A stretch of 64,000 bases of DNA from Astrocystis sublimbata (taxonomy: Eukaryota > Ascomycota > Sordariomycetes > Xylariales > Xylariaceae), in assembly GCA_022453515.1 (NCBI GenBank), contig JAJNNY010000033.1, positions 186,001 through 250,000 of the forward strand, given 5' to 3'. The notes beneath the pieces are model-generated. The model worked only from the letters and a program-made list of their open reading frames with translations. It searched no databases and was not told where the DNA came from. Position 1 is the first letter of the stretch, and each line of letters opens with the position of its first letter. Below are positions 1 to 11,567 of the stretch, in pieces. Position numbers and translations under genes: made by a program.

Positions 1-1682
1 TGGGTGTTCGGCTCCGGTATAGAGATTTTCCACGGAGTGGGCGTGGAAAGTGGATGACTGTGTGCAGCCGAGTATGTGTGGTAGTCCCGGCGGGTTGGTG
101 AGACGAAATATGCCATATCTGATCAGTAGCGAGTTAGCTAGCAACAAAGATCAAAGATTATGGATTTTCACCTACGAGGGTTCGAATTTCGGAGCACACA
201 CAATTGCGATACTCTCAGGTAACATAACCTGGTATCCAGATTGCGTATGCAAATCTCGGGAACTCATGAAACACGTCTGCGTTGGGTGTGTGTGGATCCA
301 ACCTAGCATCAAAAGATCTTCTTCGATGCAATATTCCAGGATGGTAGCTTCGTTCTCTGTCTCACACGTATCTGAGGTGCACTTTTGCTCAGGGATGAGC
401 AAACACCGCACGAACAGCGCGTTATTAACAGCAGTTCCGCACAGGATGCCACACATCTCCAGCCCCCGCTTTGTGTTCTCCGATGCGATTTCAAGGAACT
501 GACGGCGGAGTTGCCGTGGAAGGAAGATGGGACGGATAGGCTCGCCGTTTTCAAGATACGCGGCAGGTTTGAATGCAACGCCTTGCTGCTTCTTTGGTGG
601 CTCTGGAGCTGAGTCGGGCAGCTTTGGTGGACGTGAAGGTAATTCACGCAGAGATTCACTAGGATAAGGCGTTTTTTGGGGACGCTCAGGAACCATGAAC
701 GAGCGATCCACAGCCTCTTGTTTCGGGGGGAGAGGTGGTTGAACTGGCCTGCCTTCATTGCTGTGCGGATACTGGGGTTTGTAATCGACTGGCGCAGATT
801 TAGCAATCTTGGGGTAAGAGTAACTGGGCACAGATGGTCGCTCGACCAGGCGAGTGGCTGGCCGTCTAAGACCATTGGAGGGCGGATCCGTGTCTTGGCC
901 CAAGGCCTTGCTTGTTGTCTCCATCTTCTCACGAAAAAACTCCTCCTCTTCGGCCTGCTTGTCTGCGATGTCCTGAGTCAAGGTGTCCCAAAAGCCAGCA
1001 TTGCGTCGCTGTTGCTGCCCGCGATGGCCATCGCTGTTACTTATGTTTGCTTTTCTGTCAGAATCTCGTCGCCGCATCTCCCTTTGTGCCAACTCAACGG
1101 CAAGGTCTTGGTTCTCACCAGCATCTAGCAGATGGGCAGCATACGATAGGGCAGGGTCATTTGAAGCGTGCTGCTGGTATGCGCTGGGCTCCTGTGGCAC
1201 TCCTGCGGAACTTTGTCCGAGGCGGTCGGAATCGGCGCCCTGCTTAGCTTTGGCCTCCTTGTAGGCCTTGTATTGACGATCCAATATAGGCTTGATTTCT
1301 TCTAAATGCTTGAACACAACATCTACGGTGAAGAGCTTGCTCTGGAAAGCCTTCTTGTTTTCTTGTGTTTTGGCCTCAGGATGCTGCCTGAGTAAGTCTA
1401 CCACTAGGGTGGAGTATCGAAGGTAAAGAAGATAGGCTTGCGCAAAATTGCCATCACGAAGATACATGTCCGCCTATGCCTGCCCCATCAGCATCGAGAT
1501 CAAACGCGCAGGAAGGGGTGCGATATGCAGCTGTTGCTCACCTGCTGCTGGAGCAGTTGCGATGTGTGCAGCCAATGCTTGAAAGGAATGTTAGGATTCC
1601 AGTCAAAGGCTGCTGCGCGAGCCGATATTTCCTTCACACTCAGCGGGCGGCCAGGGCCCCCATCATTGGCGATTGGCGCCAT
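1..1682 (-). CDS. AMSH/STAMBP-type JAMM deubiquitinase (3' end beyond window)
   Basis: Probable K63-specific endosomal deubiquitinase of the AMSH/Sst2 family, which removes ubiquitin from cargo at ESCRT-0 on endosomes. Exons read on the minus strand: 1682-1542, 1473-176 and 118 to the window edge, with introns of 68 and 57 nt. The N-terminal ~110 residues match the USP8-dimerisation/MIT-like helical domain (pattern DMYLRDGNFAQAYLLYLRY). The middle ~220 residues are polar and proline-rich. The C-terminal MPN+ domain has the upstream Glu in LEMCGILCG and the JAMM zinc motif HTHPTQTCFMSSRD. The last exon encodes YGIFRLTNPPGLPHIL, the usual AMSH C-terminal strand region, so the gene continues left of base 1. 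Start chosen as the first ATG giving the conserved N-terminal domain. The fourth ESCRT-cycle gene product nearby is VPS4, but the two are not a unit. Family certain; exact ends less so. Confidence 0.93.
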
Positions 1683-2580
1683 GTTTGCCGGTCGGCGATG
1701 ATGGAGGATAGCCTAGAGTGCCACGGTCGGTGTGGCCATGAACTGATCAGTCACGGATGGCGCTCGGGGAGAGATGTGAGTGGACAGGAGCTAAAGATAG
1801 GAAACAGGGCCGGCCTCAAGAATCGCCAACAACAGCAGAGGGCAGCTTGGCAAATATGACAGACCTTGAGTAAATAGGTAGGCTACTGTCGATGACTGGA
1901 AGACTAAAGTCTAAGAGAGGCTCGGTGGTTGATGGATTATGATACTAGGTACCTAGGCAGGCGAGGCAAGTAGGAGGTAGGTAAGGTAGTATGTATGGCA
2001 CCGTATCGGTATCGGGATCGGGCTGCAACACCGGTAGCCGGAAGGCAGACACTTGGACAAGGACAAGGGTACGGCGACGCGGTTGTTCTCACACCTGTAT
2101 GTTGCCTGCATTCCCTCTGACAACTAAGCCACATCGCGGGGCACTTGGAGGGGAGCTGGGTGAGGCGATCTACGTCATTCAAGCTCGTTGATGTGGCGCA
2201 GCCGGGTGCCGTGAGGCAACACATTTGCGCCGTACCTACATGAAAGGCAGAGGAGGCCAAATGGCTACACATTGAATTAATTGCCAGCTCGCCAGTATAA
2301 CCTTCACGTCCCAGTTTGCCATTTTCACATACACAAGATCCATACCTGAAAGAGTTCGACATCGAAGTGTAGGCAACAAACCATTTACCACCATCCTGCT
2401 TCTCCGTCCAGTGCGCCTAAGTGGTGTTTAGAACTGGCAACCTCCATGATCCTCGTAAATCGAGTTCCCCAGCCAATGGCCATGATGCTTGCCATTCACT
2501 AAGCTCCTACAACATCTTCAATGCCCGCCAATTCTAGTGAACTGGGCCTCGAAGACGAGTCTAGAGACTGTCCTGCCCAA
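1683..2580. other. Intergenic region, no gene seen
   Basis: Between the 5' end of the AMSH gene and the 3' end of the prefoldin gene. Open frames here are short, lack splice-consistent extension and resemble no family. It contains TAGGTA-type motifs around 1947-1995 and probably the AMSH promoter. Confidence 0.6.
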
Positions 2581-3139
2581 CTATGCCTTGGCCGCAGCCT
2601 TCCCTGCGCCAGCGCCTGCAGCTTGGAGTCCAGCCTGGGCTTGTATAATCTCGCCCTTTTTCTTCTCTAGCTTCTCCTGTATCTCCTTGATGTGACTGTC
2701 TGATCTCTCCCTATTGTGGTGCACAATTAGTGATTCAAATTCCAGAGCTCCTATGCAAGGCGGCACTGCACTGTTACTCACAACTCATTTCCAATGAATT
2801 CGAGTCGCCCCTTTACGGTACTCTCGGCCTCCACTTTGTCTTGTTTCAACAAAATGGGCCCGGCAAGCTTGTATATGCTTTCGCCATCTTTCAGTCTTTC
2901 GAATTCCTTTCATCTCATTTAGTCAGGAGAGAAGTCCAGGACTTGCCAGTGCGATGATGGGTTCGAGTGAATGCGAAATGTGGTAGAGTCTGGATGTGGC
3001 GGCTCACCTTCTGTACTCCGAGGTTTTCCTGCCTTTGGGCTTCGACCTTCTGGCGAGATTCAACGGCAGTCTGGAGTTCTTGTTGGAGCTTTTGGTACTC
3101 TTCGGATAGTGCCTGTAGCTGAGCTTGCACCTCAGCCAT
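2581..3139 (-). CDS. Prefoldin subunit 6 (Yke2-type)
   Basis: Beta-type subunit of the hexameric prefoldin co-chaperone, which captures nascent actin and tubulin and passes them to the CCT chaperonin in the cytosol. Exons on the minus strand: 3139-3008, 2906-2782 and 2710-2581, giving 128 residues, the usual length of the family (about 125-130). The protein is two long coiled-coil helices (N-terminal QAQLQALSEEYQKLQQELQ; C-terminal HIKEIQEKLEKKKGEI) joined by a beta-hairpin region containing KDGESIYKLAGPILLKQD, a prefoldin-6 signature. Intron 1 has branch CTGAC/CTAAA then AAAG; intron 2 has donor GTGAGT. The Ala/Gly-rich C-terminal tail is low complexity. It is divergently arranged with VPS4, sharing a ~700 bp promoter interval. 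High confidence from length and hairpin motif. Confidence 0.93.
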
Positions 3140-5279
<2,140 letters not shown>

Positions 5280-6078
5280 AACGTTTGACTTGACTTTATT
5301 GACTGACTACTTCCATCACCAACTTACTACACGAGCATATTTCATACCAACCAGCAAACACATTGTATTCCAAGCCTCACATGAGACAACATGCGGGACG
5401 AAGGCATTTGGGCATATGTAGAGATAGTTTCCGGCTCTACGTGAGGACGATGAGCGATATTCTACGCAACGAGAACCGGGAAGCGGGCATTATAATGGCG
5501 TTCGGGGCGTCGTTATGTTTTTGGGGACCAGTGATTGACTGATGCAGGCTGGGTAGGACCAGGCGTCTAAATGTGCCCCCTACTTAGGTAGGTACTTACG
5601 TGTTTCATTCCGTCTTAGTCGTGCGTAATGCGATCGAAGTTCATCTCAGGTTATTTTGGCACAGTCTTCTTGTGTGAAACGTACACTATTCAAAAATCGC
5701 CGGCCAATATACTAGGTGTGATGGTGCTGCAGCGTATACACAGCACGCTCGATGTATCCCAAGTTGGGGTGAGCTTGTTTGCTGCGACAGTCGAACGCCG
5801 CATCCAGAATGAACGGGGTATGGCGAGATATGCTACTTGCAATCGTCAAAACAACGCACAAGTACGCCCATGTCACTGCGCGAGTTTAAAAACACGACTA
5901 CAGGAGCAAGATGTTGAACAAACGGGGTATGATCCCAGGATTGGTATGGAAGTACACATGGCAGCGATGAGATAGTAGACAGAATAGAGAATAGACACCA
6001 GCAGGAAAAGCAGCCCTAATCCAAAACGCCCGTACCCATATCATCATGCCTGAGATAGACCTGACAAGTTAAAAATCA
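5280..6078. other. Intergenic region between convergent VPS4 and NOP56
   Basis: Both genes end here, so this is presumed 3'-UTR and terminator sequence. A 115-codon open frame at 5628-5975 has no recognisable similarity or splice support. One TAGGTAGGTAC motif lies at about 5586. Confidence 0.55.
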
Positions 6079-8170
6079 TCACGCCTCAGAGTGTCTCTTC
6101 TTTTTCTTCTTCTTCTTCTCGCCATCAACCTCTGCATCAATATCAGCATCCGCATTACCCTTAACCTCACTATGTCTGCGCTTCTTGTCCTTCTTCTCTT
6201 TCTTCTCTTCCTTCTCCTTCTTGTCTTTTGACTTCTTCTCCTTCTTGGGTGTAGGTTCGGAAGTGGCGACGGGGGCGTCAATCATCTCGGCGTCGATGGC
6301 CATGCTGTCGCCTTCGGCCAAAAGATCGGCTACAGCCTTGTCCTATCGGTGTGTTAGTGACTCATAATTTTGGAATACGACAGTCATCGGCAAACGAACC
6401 ATAGCATCTGCGTTCTTGATGGGCTTCTTGCCACTGGCATAGAATTCTAGTCTATCTTCGACCTGGGTTCGCAAAGCCTCTCCGAATTTTTTGGAAGGTG
6501 TTTCAGAGAAGTTGTCGATACGCGCGCTGCCAACAAGACATCAGTAACCATATATCTAACTCGAGGTTGCTGGGCGAGATGGATAGGGCAACTTACGCAA
6601 TACTGCATTTGTTTGCAAGATATCTGCTCACACGTCCCTTGTCCTTTTGCGATGCTCTTCCAATGAAGCTGGAGTGGAAGATGAGACCGTACTTGGGGGT
6701 GTTGCTCTTGGTCTTTAAGGCTCTGAACAAAGCTTTCTCTGCGCCTAGAATTTGCAGGGTTGAAGCTGGGTACTTCGATAAGTTGGTGAGGGAACCGGCC
6801 TTCTGAATCAAACGGGCAGCAACCACGTCACCGATCAACGTGGCGAGATTCGGGGCTACCGTGCTCATCTTATCAGTGAGATAGCTGTAAAGGGATCGGC
6901 GGTATTCTGCCAAGCTCTGGACTTTTTCAGCAAACGTGAGGACATTTTCTAGATCGACCTCGCTCAGCTCTCTTCCCATGGACATTTTGGCCTTGAGGAT
7001 AATCTCAGCAGCTTTCTCCTCATCATCGCCTACGAGTCCAGCCAGTTCATGAAGCTTATCGTCTCCTAACGTGCTCTTGTCCCCAACATATCGTGCGACC
7101 TTGGCATATGTCAGGTTATCAGAGCAAATCGCGTACTGGAAGACCTGGGTCAGTATAATTCGCGAGAAGGGACTCGAGGTTGGTTACCAGCTCCGGAAAA
7201 TGCCAACTGTACCATTCCCTCAACTTTTGGGAGAACAGGTTGATACCCTGAGAAATGTTAGTAATGATTGATTTCCTGAAATACGAGCAGTCTCGATAAT
7301 CAACGCGGCTTGGATAGCTCAGGTCGGGATGGTATTGGTTGACTCACCTTGTCAAGATTGTCCAGGCTATCCAGTTCAATGTTAACAACAGCAGAGTTAG
7401 AGATTCCTTAGGGTCACACATACGTGGCAATAGAGCGGATAACTGAGCACATTGTTAGCGGCACTGGCCGGATCGCATTTTCCAGACAAGCCTAAAGCTG
7501 CAAGGGTGCCACGGAAACATCTTGGTATGCAACTCACTATGATTGTCTTCTCGGTGAACGTTGAACTTGACTTTGCTACGAGAGTAAGCATGGCCAAGAC
7601 CGAGTTGAGCTTTCTCCTCGTCCCCCTCCTTCAGGTCCTTGAATAGCTTGGACGAGTGTAGACGAATGCCACGGAGGAGATAGGAGACGGCCTCGGACGT
7701 GTCGCCCGTCTCGGCCTCAATGCCTGGGAAGGCAGCCTTGATATTTCCAGCCAGGTTCTTGTCTGCGACGCCCAAAATGACCTTGGATTTCTTCGAGGCG
7801 GGGATATTGAGCTCGATAGTGGACTTCAAGTAGTCGGTCATCATTCCCTCGGAAATGGAATGAATGTTCTCGAGGGCTTCGGCAGCGGATCTCCAAACGG
7901 CATACGAGGTCAAGCTTAGCATCTTTCCGAGCTTGGCCAGGTCCTCAGCGGCATTCTTGGCCTCCTCGGTCCGCAACGCGATATCATCTTGCTGGTGGAC
8001 CACCTTGAAGAGGGCATATCCGGTCGCAGACTATATCAGAGAGCAGGGGTCAGCTAGAGTCCTCAATGATACAGCCCCTTTTCTCGTCTAGTCGCCGAAG
8101 GTCGAGGAGAAGCGCGAAAGGCCGCGGGTGGTAAGCTAACCTCGTGTAGGAGATAATCGAGGTGCGGCAT
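6079..8170 (-). CDS. NOP56: Nop56, core protein of box C/D snoRNPs
   Basis: Nucleolar scaffold of box C/D snoRNPs, partnering Nop58, fibrillarin and Snu13 for rRNA 2'-O-methylation and pre-rRNA processing. Eight exons on the minus strand: 8170-8141, 8030-7538, 7442-7424, 7366-7348, 7247-7188, 7144-6597, 6526-6400, 6342-6079; 519 residues. It has an N-terminal NOP5NT domain ([11 protein letters not shown]...), the coiled-coil/NOSIC region ([38 protein letters not shown]) and the Nop domain ([28 protein letters not shown] and [28 protein letters not shown], split here by a few residues). The C-terminal ~80 residues are a lysine-rich KKE/KKD tail typical of the family. Two consecutive exons are only 19 nt long, but joining them restores an ungapped family alignment. 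Donors GTTAGC (intron 1) and GTTCGT (last intron) are weak. Nop58 is the alternative, but the sequence matches Nop56 more closely. Confidence 0.94.
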
Positions 8171-9045
8171 GGTTGCAGCTGGGGTCGACCGCGTCTGCGA
8201 CTGGTCGACGTGGTATCGAGGTCGGAGTCGGTGTCGGTTCGCGGGTACGATGGTGTGTAATTGGCGTTGCAGTGGCGTCGACAATCTCGGTGGTTGCGCC
8301 TGGGACACGGTGCAATGGCCTTTCGCGATTGCAATGCAGAAACGGGCGAGAGTGTGATGTGAGGCCGAATTGAAAATTTTGGATCAACCAAGCTCGAAGC
8401 TCGGAGCCCCACTTTCGCCCGATAAGGAGAGGTACGATATGCATATCCTCTCGATTGCTGGCACGCAGCTAGGTAGGTACCTAAGTACATCACTTGACCC
8501 ACATCTATGCGGGTCTTAGGATTCCCAGTCGCCAGTCACCGGTAAAAGCTCGGTTTAGTAGTATCTCAGGCAGGGAACGAGCCGGAGGTTATCTCAATCA
8601 ACCTCAATCACGTTTTACCAGGTAGGTTGTGATCACATACACACAAGACTCCCTACCTACCTAAGTATGAGAAACCTCAATCATCAGACACGAATTCATC
8701 TGCAAAGGCTTTAGCATGAAACTATCGAACTTCAATAACCCTGATTGGTACAGAGAATGTGATATATTTACCATACCAAGCATACCTAACAGAGATGGCT
8801 CTGTGAAGTCATAACATCGAGACAGACCAGTATTTCGCCAATGCAGTGGGTACCTACCTAGGGGGCCTAGGTACCTACATATAGGTAAGGTATTCAACAT
8901 TTGAGCCTGTTAAAACTGATACCTGCTGGTCACTATCCAATGTTCAATTAAATATACAGACATGATGTAGGTAGCTACTGCTGGATACACTTAAGGGTTA
9001 TTATATACAGCTTGAGAAACGCCGCGGTGTCGCAACCATGATCCT
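8171..9045. other. Intergenic region with TAGGTA/TACCTA motifs
   Basis: Upstream of NOP56 and downstream of the GH114 gene. No gene is supported. Palindromic CCTAGG/GTACCTA motifs cluster at 8469-8487, 8651-8665 and 8850-8890. Confidence 0.55.
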
Positions 9046-10065
9046 TTAGCAGTAGATGATCCAGTCATCGAGCGTATAGTGCTTCACGACGCTCGAGAAA
9101 CCCGGTTGCCCATCGGCGGCGCATGCTTTAGCCAGCTTCGCCGCACTGACGCTTGTCGCGTCGTCGTCCTTCGTGTATTCGACATGGAAGACTGGTTTGC
9201 CGGCATCCACAAAGGGGGCCCAGTCAGCGCATTCGTTGTACTCGGCGCACTCCTCGTTAATGGCCCACTCAGCGACATCGACAACGCGGTCGACGATGGC
9301 GCCCGAATTCTTCAACCCGTAAGCTAGCCCGGCCGCGTGTGCCGTCTCGGCCAGGTAGCGCACGTAGTCGACAGTGTCGTCCTCCGTCAAGTCAAACCCC
9401 GAGTCGTTGACGTACCCATCAACGTTATCAGGGTCAACGCCTTCGCAGCCCTTATCGGCCGCGTTCTGGATGCGTGTGGCCATGATTTCGCGCACCTTGG
9501 CGTTGCGGTGATCTACCCACTTCTCATGCGGCCAGCCATCAAGCACGTTGCCGACGGCTGACGCTGGGAACTCGTCCGCATCCTTGCGGTAGTCCTCTAC
9601 GCTTCCGGCGCTGAAATAGCAGACTATCGTATGAGAGTCCTTGAGCGCCGTGATCGTGTCTGCCGGTGTGTTTTCGAGATCCACGGGGTAGAAGACCGTA
9701 CTCTTATTCGCGTTTGCAGTTGTGAGAGAAAAGCCGAGGGGGTAGTCCCACGTTGTACCGACTCTCAGCTGGATGACGCTCGCCGTGCCGGAGGGACTCG
9801 GAGCCGGCGTCGCAGCCGGTGTTGCAGTTGAAGTTGAAGTTGAAGTTGAGGCCTTCGGAGCCGGGCAGGCCGCGCAAGGCCGTGAAAGTCCGAGTCCGAG
9901 CCCGAGCCCTAGTGCGAGCGCGACTACACCAACCATAGCGACTATGATGATTATCTTTCTTGTGGTGAGGAAGCGCTGTTTGCGGGTTGAGGTAGCTGCT
10001 CGGTCGGTGATTTTGTCAGCAGCCTCATTGATGTGCGATGCTGGCTCTTTTTGAATAGCTGACAT
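9046..10065 (-). CDS. Membrane-anchored GH114 glycosidase (endo-alpha-1,4-polygalactosaminidase-like)
   Basis: Single-exon gene of 339 residues. Residues 1-36 are a polar cytosolic tail and 37-61 a single membrane segment ending in repeated Leu-Gly pairs. A Ser/Thr/Pro-rich linker follows, then a GH114 (TIM-barrel) domain from about residue 95: TWDYPLGFSL, VCYFSAGSVEDYR, the acidic DPDNVDGY motif after GCEGV, and NECADW. The layout is that of a type II membrane enzyme facing the wall, as known for the fungal Ega3 galactosaminidase of the galactosaminogalactan pathway. The first in-frame ATG is at 10065; the frame extends a little further upstream without an ATG. No other galactosaminogalactan gene is next to it, so the substrate is inferred from the family only. 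The Leu-Gly repeats come from a repetitive C/G-rich stretch near 9885-9915. Confidence 0.85.
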   Translation of the reverse strand: MSAIQKEPASHINEAADKITDRAATSTRKQRFLTTRKIIIIVAMVGVVALALGLGLGLGLSRPCAACPAPKASTSTSTSTATPAATPAPSPSGTASVIQLRVGTTWDYPLGFSLTTANANKSTVFYPVDLENTPADTITALKDSHTIVCYFSAGSVEDYRKDADEFPASAVGNVLDGWPHEKWVDHRNAKVREIMATRIQNAADKGCEGVDPDNVDGYVNDSGFDLTEDDTVDYVRYLAETAHAAGLAYGLKNSGAIVDRVVDVAEWAINEECAEYNECADWAPFVDAGKPVFHVEYTKDDDATSVSAAKLAKACAADGQPGFSSVVKHYTLDDWIIYC

Positions 10066-10944
10066 GATCCTGTTCGAAAGGATTATCAAGATCCTCCGGC
10101 ATTACCGTGCGACCGGTTTATTACAGGGCCAAATCCCACAGCGACCGCTCGCCCCTTGGTTATCTCTCAACATGGTTGGGGGTACGGCTTCATCAAATAC
10201 AGAAGCTGAATGGGAGGCCTGTACACGGGATGGCTGAAACAAGCTGCTCGAAGGAGTCTAGCTCGTATTATTGGGATTCTTAGGTTGATTAGTGTCAATG
10301 TTTAGGCTTACGAGTACTAACAGTCTCGACAAATATTCAAACACACTAATACGCATCGCAGACGCATTACGGGCGTGATGGGGCCCCATTATCACAAGTC
10401 AAGACGCAAACTGACGGGATACATCGTGGCGCCATCTAGACTCTGCGCTGGCGGCACACTAGCCCCAGTATTGGTGCATTACCACACACAGAATGTACTA
10501 TGTTCGTATGTACAGCAACCCTTGGCAACCAGCTCTGAAATGCCGGAGCCGAGCACGGTACCGAGGATGAGTAGGTTGGTGGGTACTACCTACCTAGGTA
10601 GCTTGCCAAAAGAAAATCGATTTAGATTGTTGCAAGATCCAAGAGGCGTGACTTACTGCCCGAGCATTATAGATACATACATGGAGGTAGGCAGTCGAGG
10701 CAGTCATGGGGCAGTTAGGTACTTAACTAACTGCCCAGGTGGTGATGGTGAGAAAACAGCAAGTCCGGCCCACGTCCACGTCCATGGTGACGATCCACCT
10801 ATCGCGACCCGCCCGGCTGTATACCTACAGAACCAAAGAACTAAGCGAAAAATTGCTCCGTTTGCGCACTCACTCGGCGGAAGACCTAACGAGCACTAGG
10901 ATATAGTCCACAACAACACACGGTCATCTCACCTCTCCAACAGC
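10066..10944. other. Intergenic region upstream of the tRNA gene
   Basis: No supported protein gene. A 174-codon open frame at 10375-10899 is rich in His, Pro and Arg, has no family resemblance and overlaps TACCTAGGTA motifs near 10584-10601, so it is judged spurious. The GH114 promoter and the tRNA 5' flank must lie here. Confidence 0.5.
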
Positions 10945-10951
10945 GCCCGGT

Positions 10952-10963
10952 TAGCTCAATCGG
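10952..10963 (+). promoter_or_regulatory. Pol III A box of tRNA-Lys
   Basis: TAGCTCAATCGG fits the A-box consensus TRGCNNARYNGG (tRNA positions 8-19) and binds TFIIIC in standard tRNA genes. Confidence 0.8.
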
Positions 10964-10996
10964 TAGAGCGTGAGACTCTTAATCTCAAGGTTGCGG

Positions 10997-11063
10997 GTGA
11001 GTACATCTCCACGTCCACGAATCCCAAGTCCACCACTGGCACCAATACTGACAGTTGTCTCAG
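10997..11063 (+). other. mRNA-type (U2) intron inside the tRNA T-stem
   Basis: 67 nt, the size of many introns in this window. It has a consensus GTGAGT donor, a CTGAC branch motif at 11048-11052 (branch A 11051, 12 nt before the 3' end), pyrimidine-leaning TTGTCTCAG at the 3' end, and AG followed by an exonic G. These are the signals seen in the protein-gene introns here, and unlike those of a tRNA-endonuclease intron. Because G flanks both sides, a one-base shift (10998-11064) is formally possible, but only this placement gives GT-AG. Confidence 0.85.
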
Positions 11064-11073
11064 GTTCGACCCC
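11063..11073 (+). promoter_or_regulatory. Pol III B box, rebuilt across the intron/exon junction
   Basis: GGTTCGACCCC matches the B-box consensus GGTTCGANNCC. Its first G is the last base of the intron (11063) and the rest is exon. The insertion therefore leaves an intact B box in the DNA, only moved 67 bp further from the A box. Confidence 0.75.
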
Positions 11074-11084
11074 CGCATCGGGCT

Positions 11085-11567
11085 CAATTCCTGGTGCTTC
11101 CCAGCCTCACTGGGGATAGCAACCTTCACTCCTTCACTTTTTTCACCCCTTTCTTTCTACATTTTGAAATCCAGACATTTGGGCTCACTGCGAGTTCCAG
11201 GGGCAAGAATTGCCGAAAAGGCATCCCAGCAGCCAGTCCTGCTTAGCAACGAGTTCAAGTAGTACGAAATTGTCGGGCTACAGCATGGCATTTCCGCGAG
11301 TTTCAATGTTGTATATACGACGCGTTGTCGACACTGTCGCCCAGCCTGAGATTCTTGAAGTAGCAGTGTCATCTTAAACACATGTTAGGGAAGCATGCCA
11401 TGATATGATATTGTAGAGAGTTCCGCTAGCAGGGTCCCACGGCAAGGAATAAACGCGGTGACGAGAGGCTACAATCTAAGCACCGAGTATGAGTAAGCCC
11501 GCTTCCGAGTATGGACGAGTATGGACGGGCGTGGCAGTTTCGATGTAGAATTTGCCCCCAGCTCCGT
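11085..11567. other. Intergenic region between tRNA and beta-tubulin 3' end
   Basis: Apart from the T6 run, nothing recognisable. It presumably carries the tubulin 3'-UTR. Confidence 0.5.
11138..11143 (+). terminator. Candidate Pol III terminator (T6)
   Basis: First run of four or more T residues downstream of the tRNA, 54 bases after its 3' end. It would leave a fairly long trailer for 3' processing. Confidence 0.5.

Larger units (their letters stand above)
10945..11084 (+). tRNA. tRNA-Lys(CUU) interrupted in the T-stem by a 67-nt spliceosome-type intron
   Basis: Joining 10945-10996 to 11064-11084 gives a perfect 73-nt tRNA. The acceptor stem GCCCGGT pairs with ATCGGGC (one G-U) and the discriminator base is T. 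The D-stem is GCTC/GAGC and the anticodon stem TGAGA/TCTCA. The loop is CTCTTAA with anticodon CTT at 10978-10980, the variable loop AGGTT, and the T-arm GCGGG-TTCGACC-CCCGC. There is no insertion at the usual 37/38 intron site. Instead 67 bases (10997-11063) lie between positions 52 and 53; they start GTGAGT, contain CTGAC and end CAG. Without their removal the T-stem cannot form. The gene lies alone between the GH114 gene and beta-tubulin. It is either a working gene needing an unconventional splicing step or a recently interrupted copy; the flawless fold favours the first. Confidence 0.9.

Noticed and set aside
5628..5975. 115-codon frame between VPS4 and NOP56
   Set aside because: Lies in the convergent 3' region; no conserved features or splice signals.
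6343..8140. Box C/D snoRNAs inside NOP56 introns, as seen in some animals
   Set aside because: The introns inspected have no convincing RTGATGA plus CTGA pair with a terminal stem, and most are too short.
10375..10899. 174-codon open frame upstream of the tRNA
   Set aside because: Composition rich in His/Pro/Arg, no family similarity, overlaps intergenic TACCTAGGTA motifs.
10945..11084. Reading the split tRNA as an ordinary tRNA with a canonical intron
   Set aside because: The anticodon loop is complete and uninterrupted (CTCTTAA); the insertion is in the T-stem, not after position 37.
10945..11084. Dismissing the tRNA as a random pseudogene
   Set aside because: All four stems pair without mismatch apart from one G-U, and the insertion has precise GT, branch and AG signals. 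A decayed copy would be expected to show substitutions. Not fully excluded.
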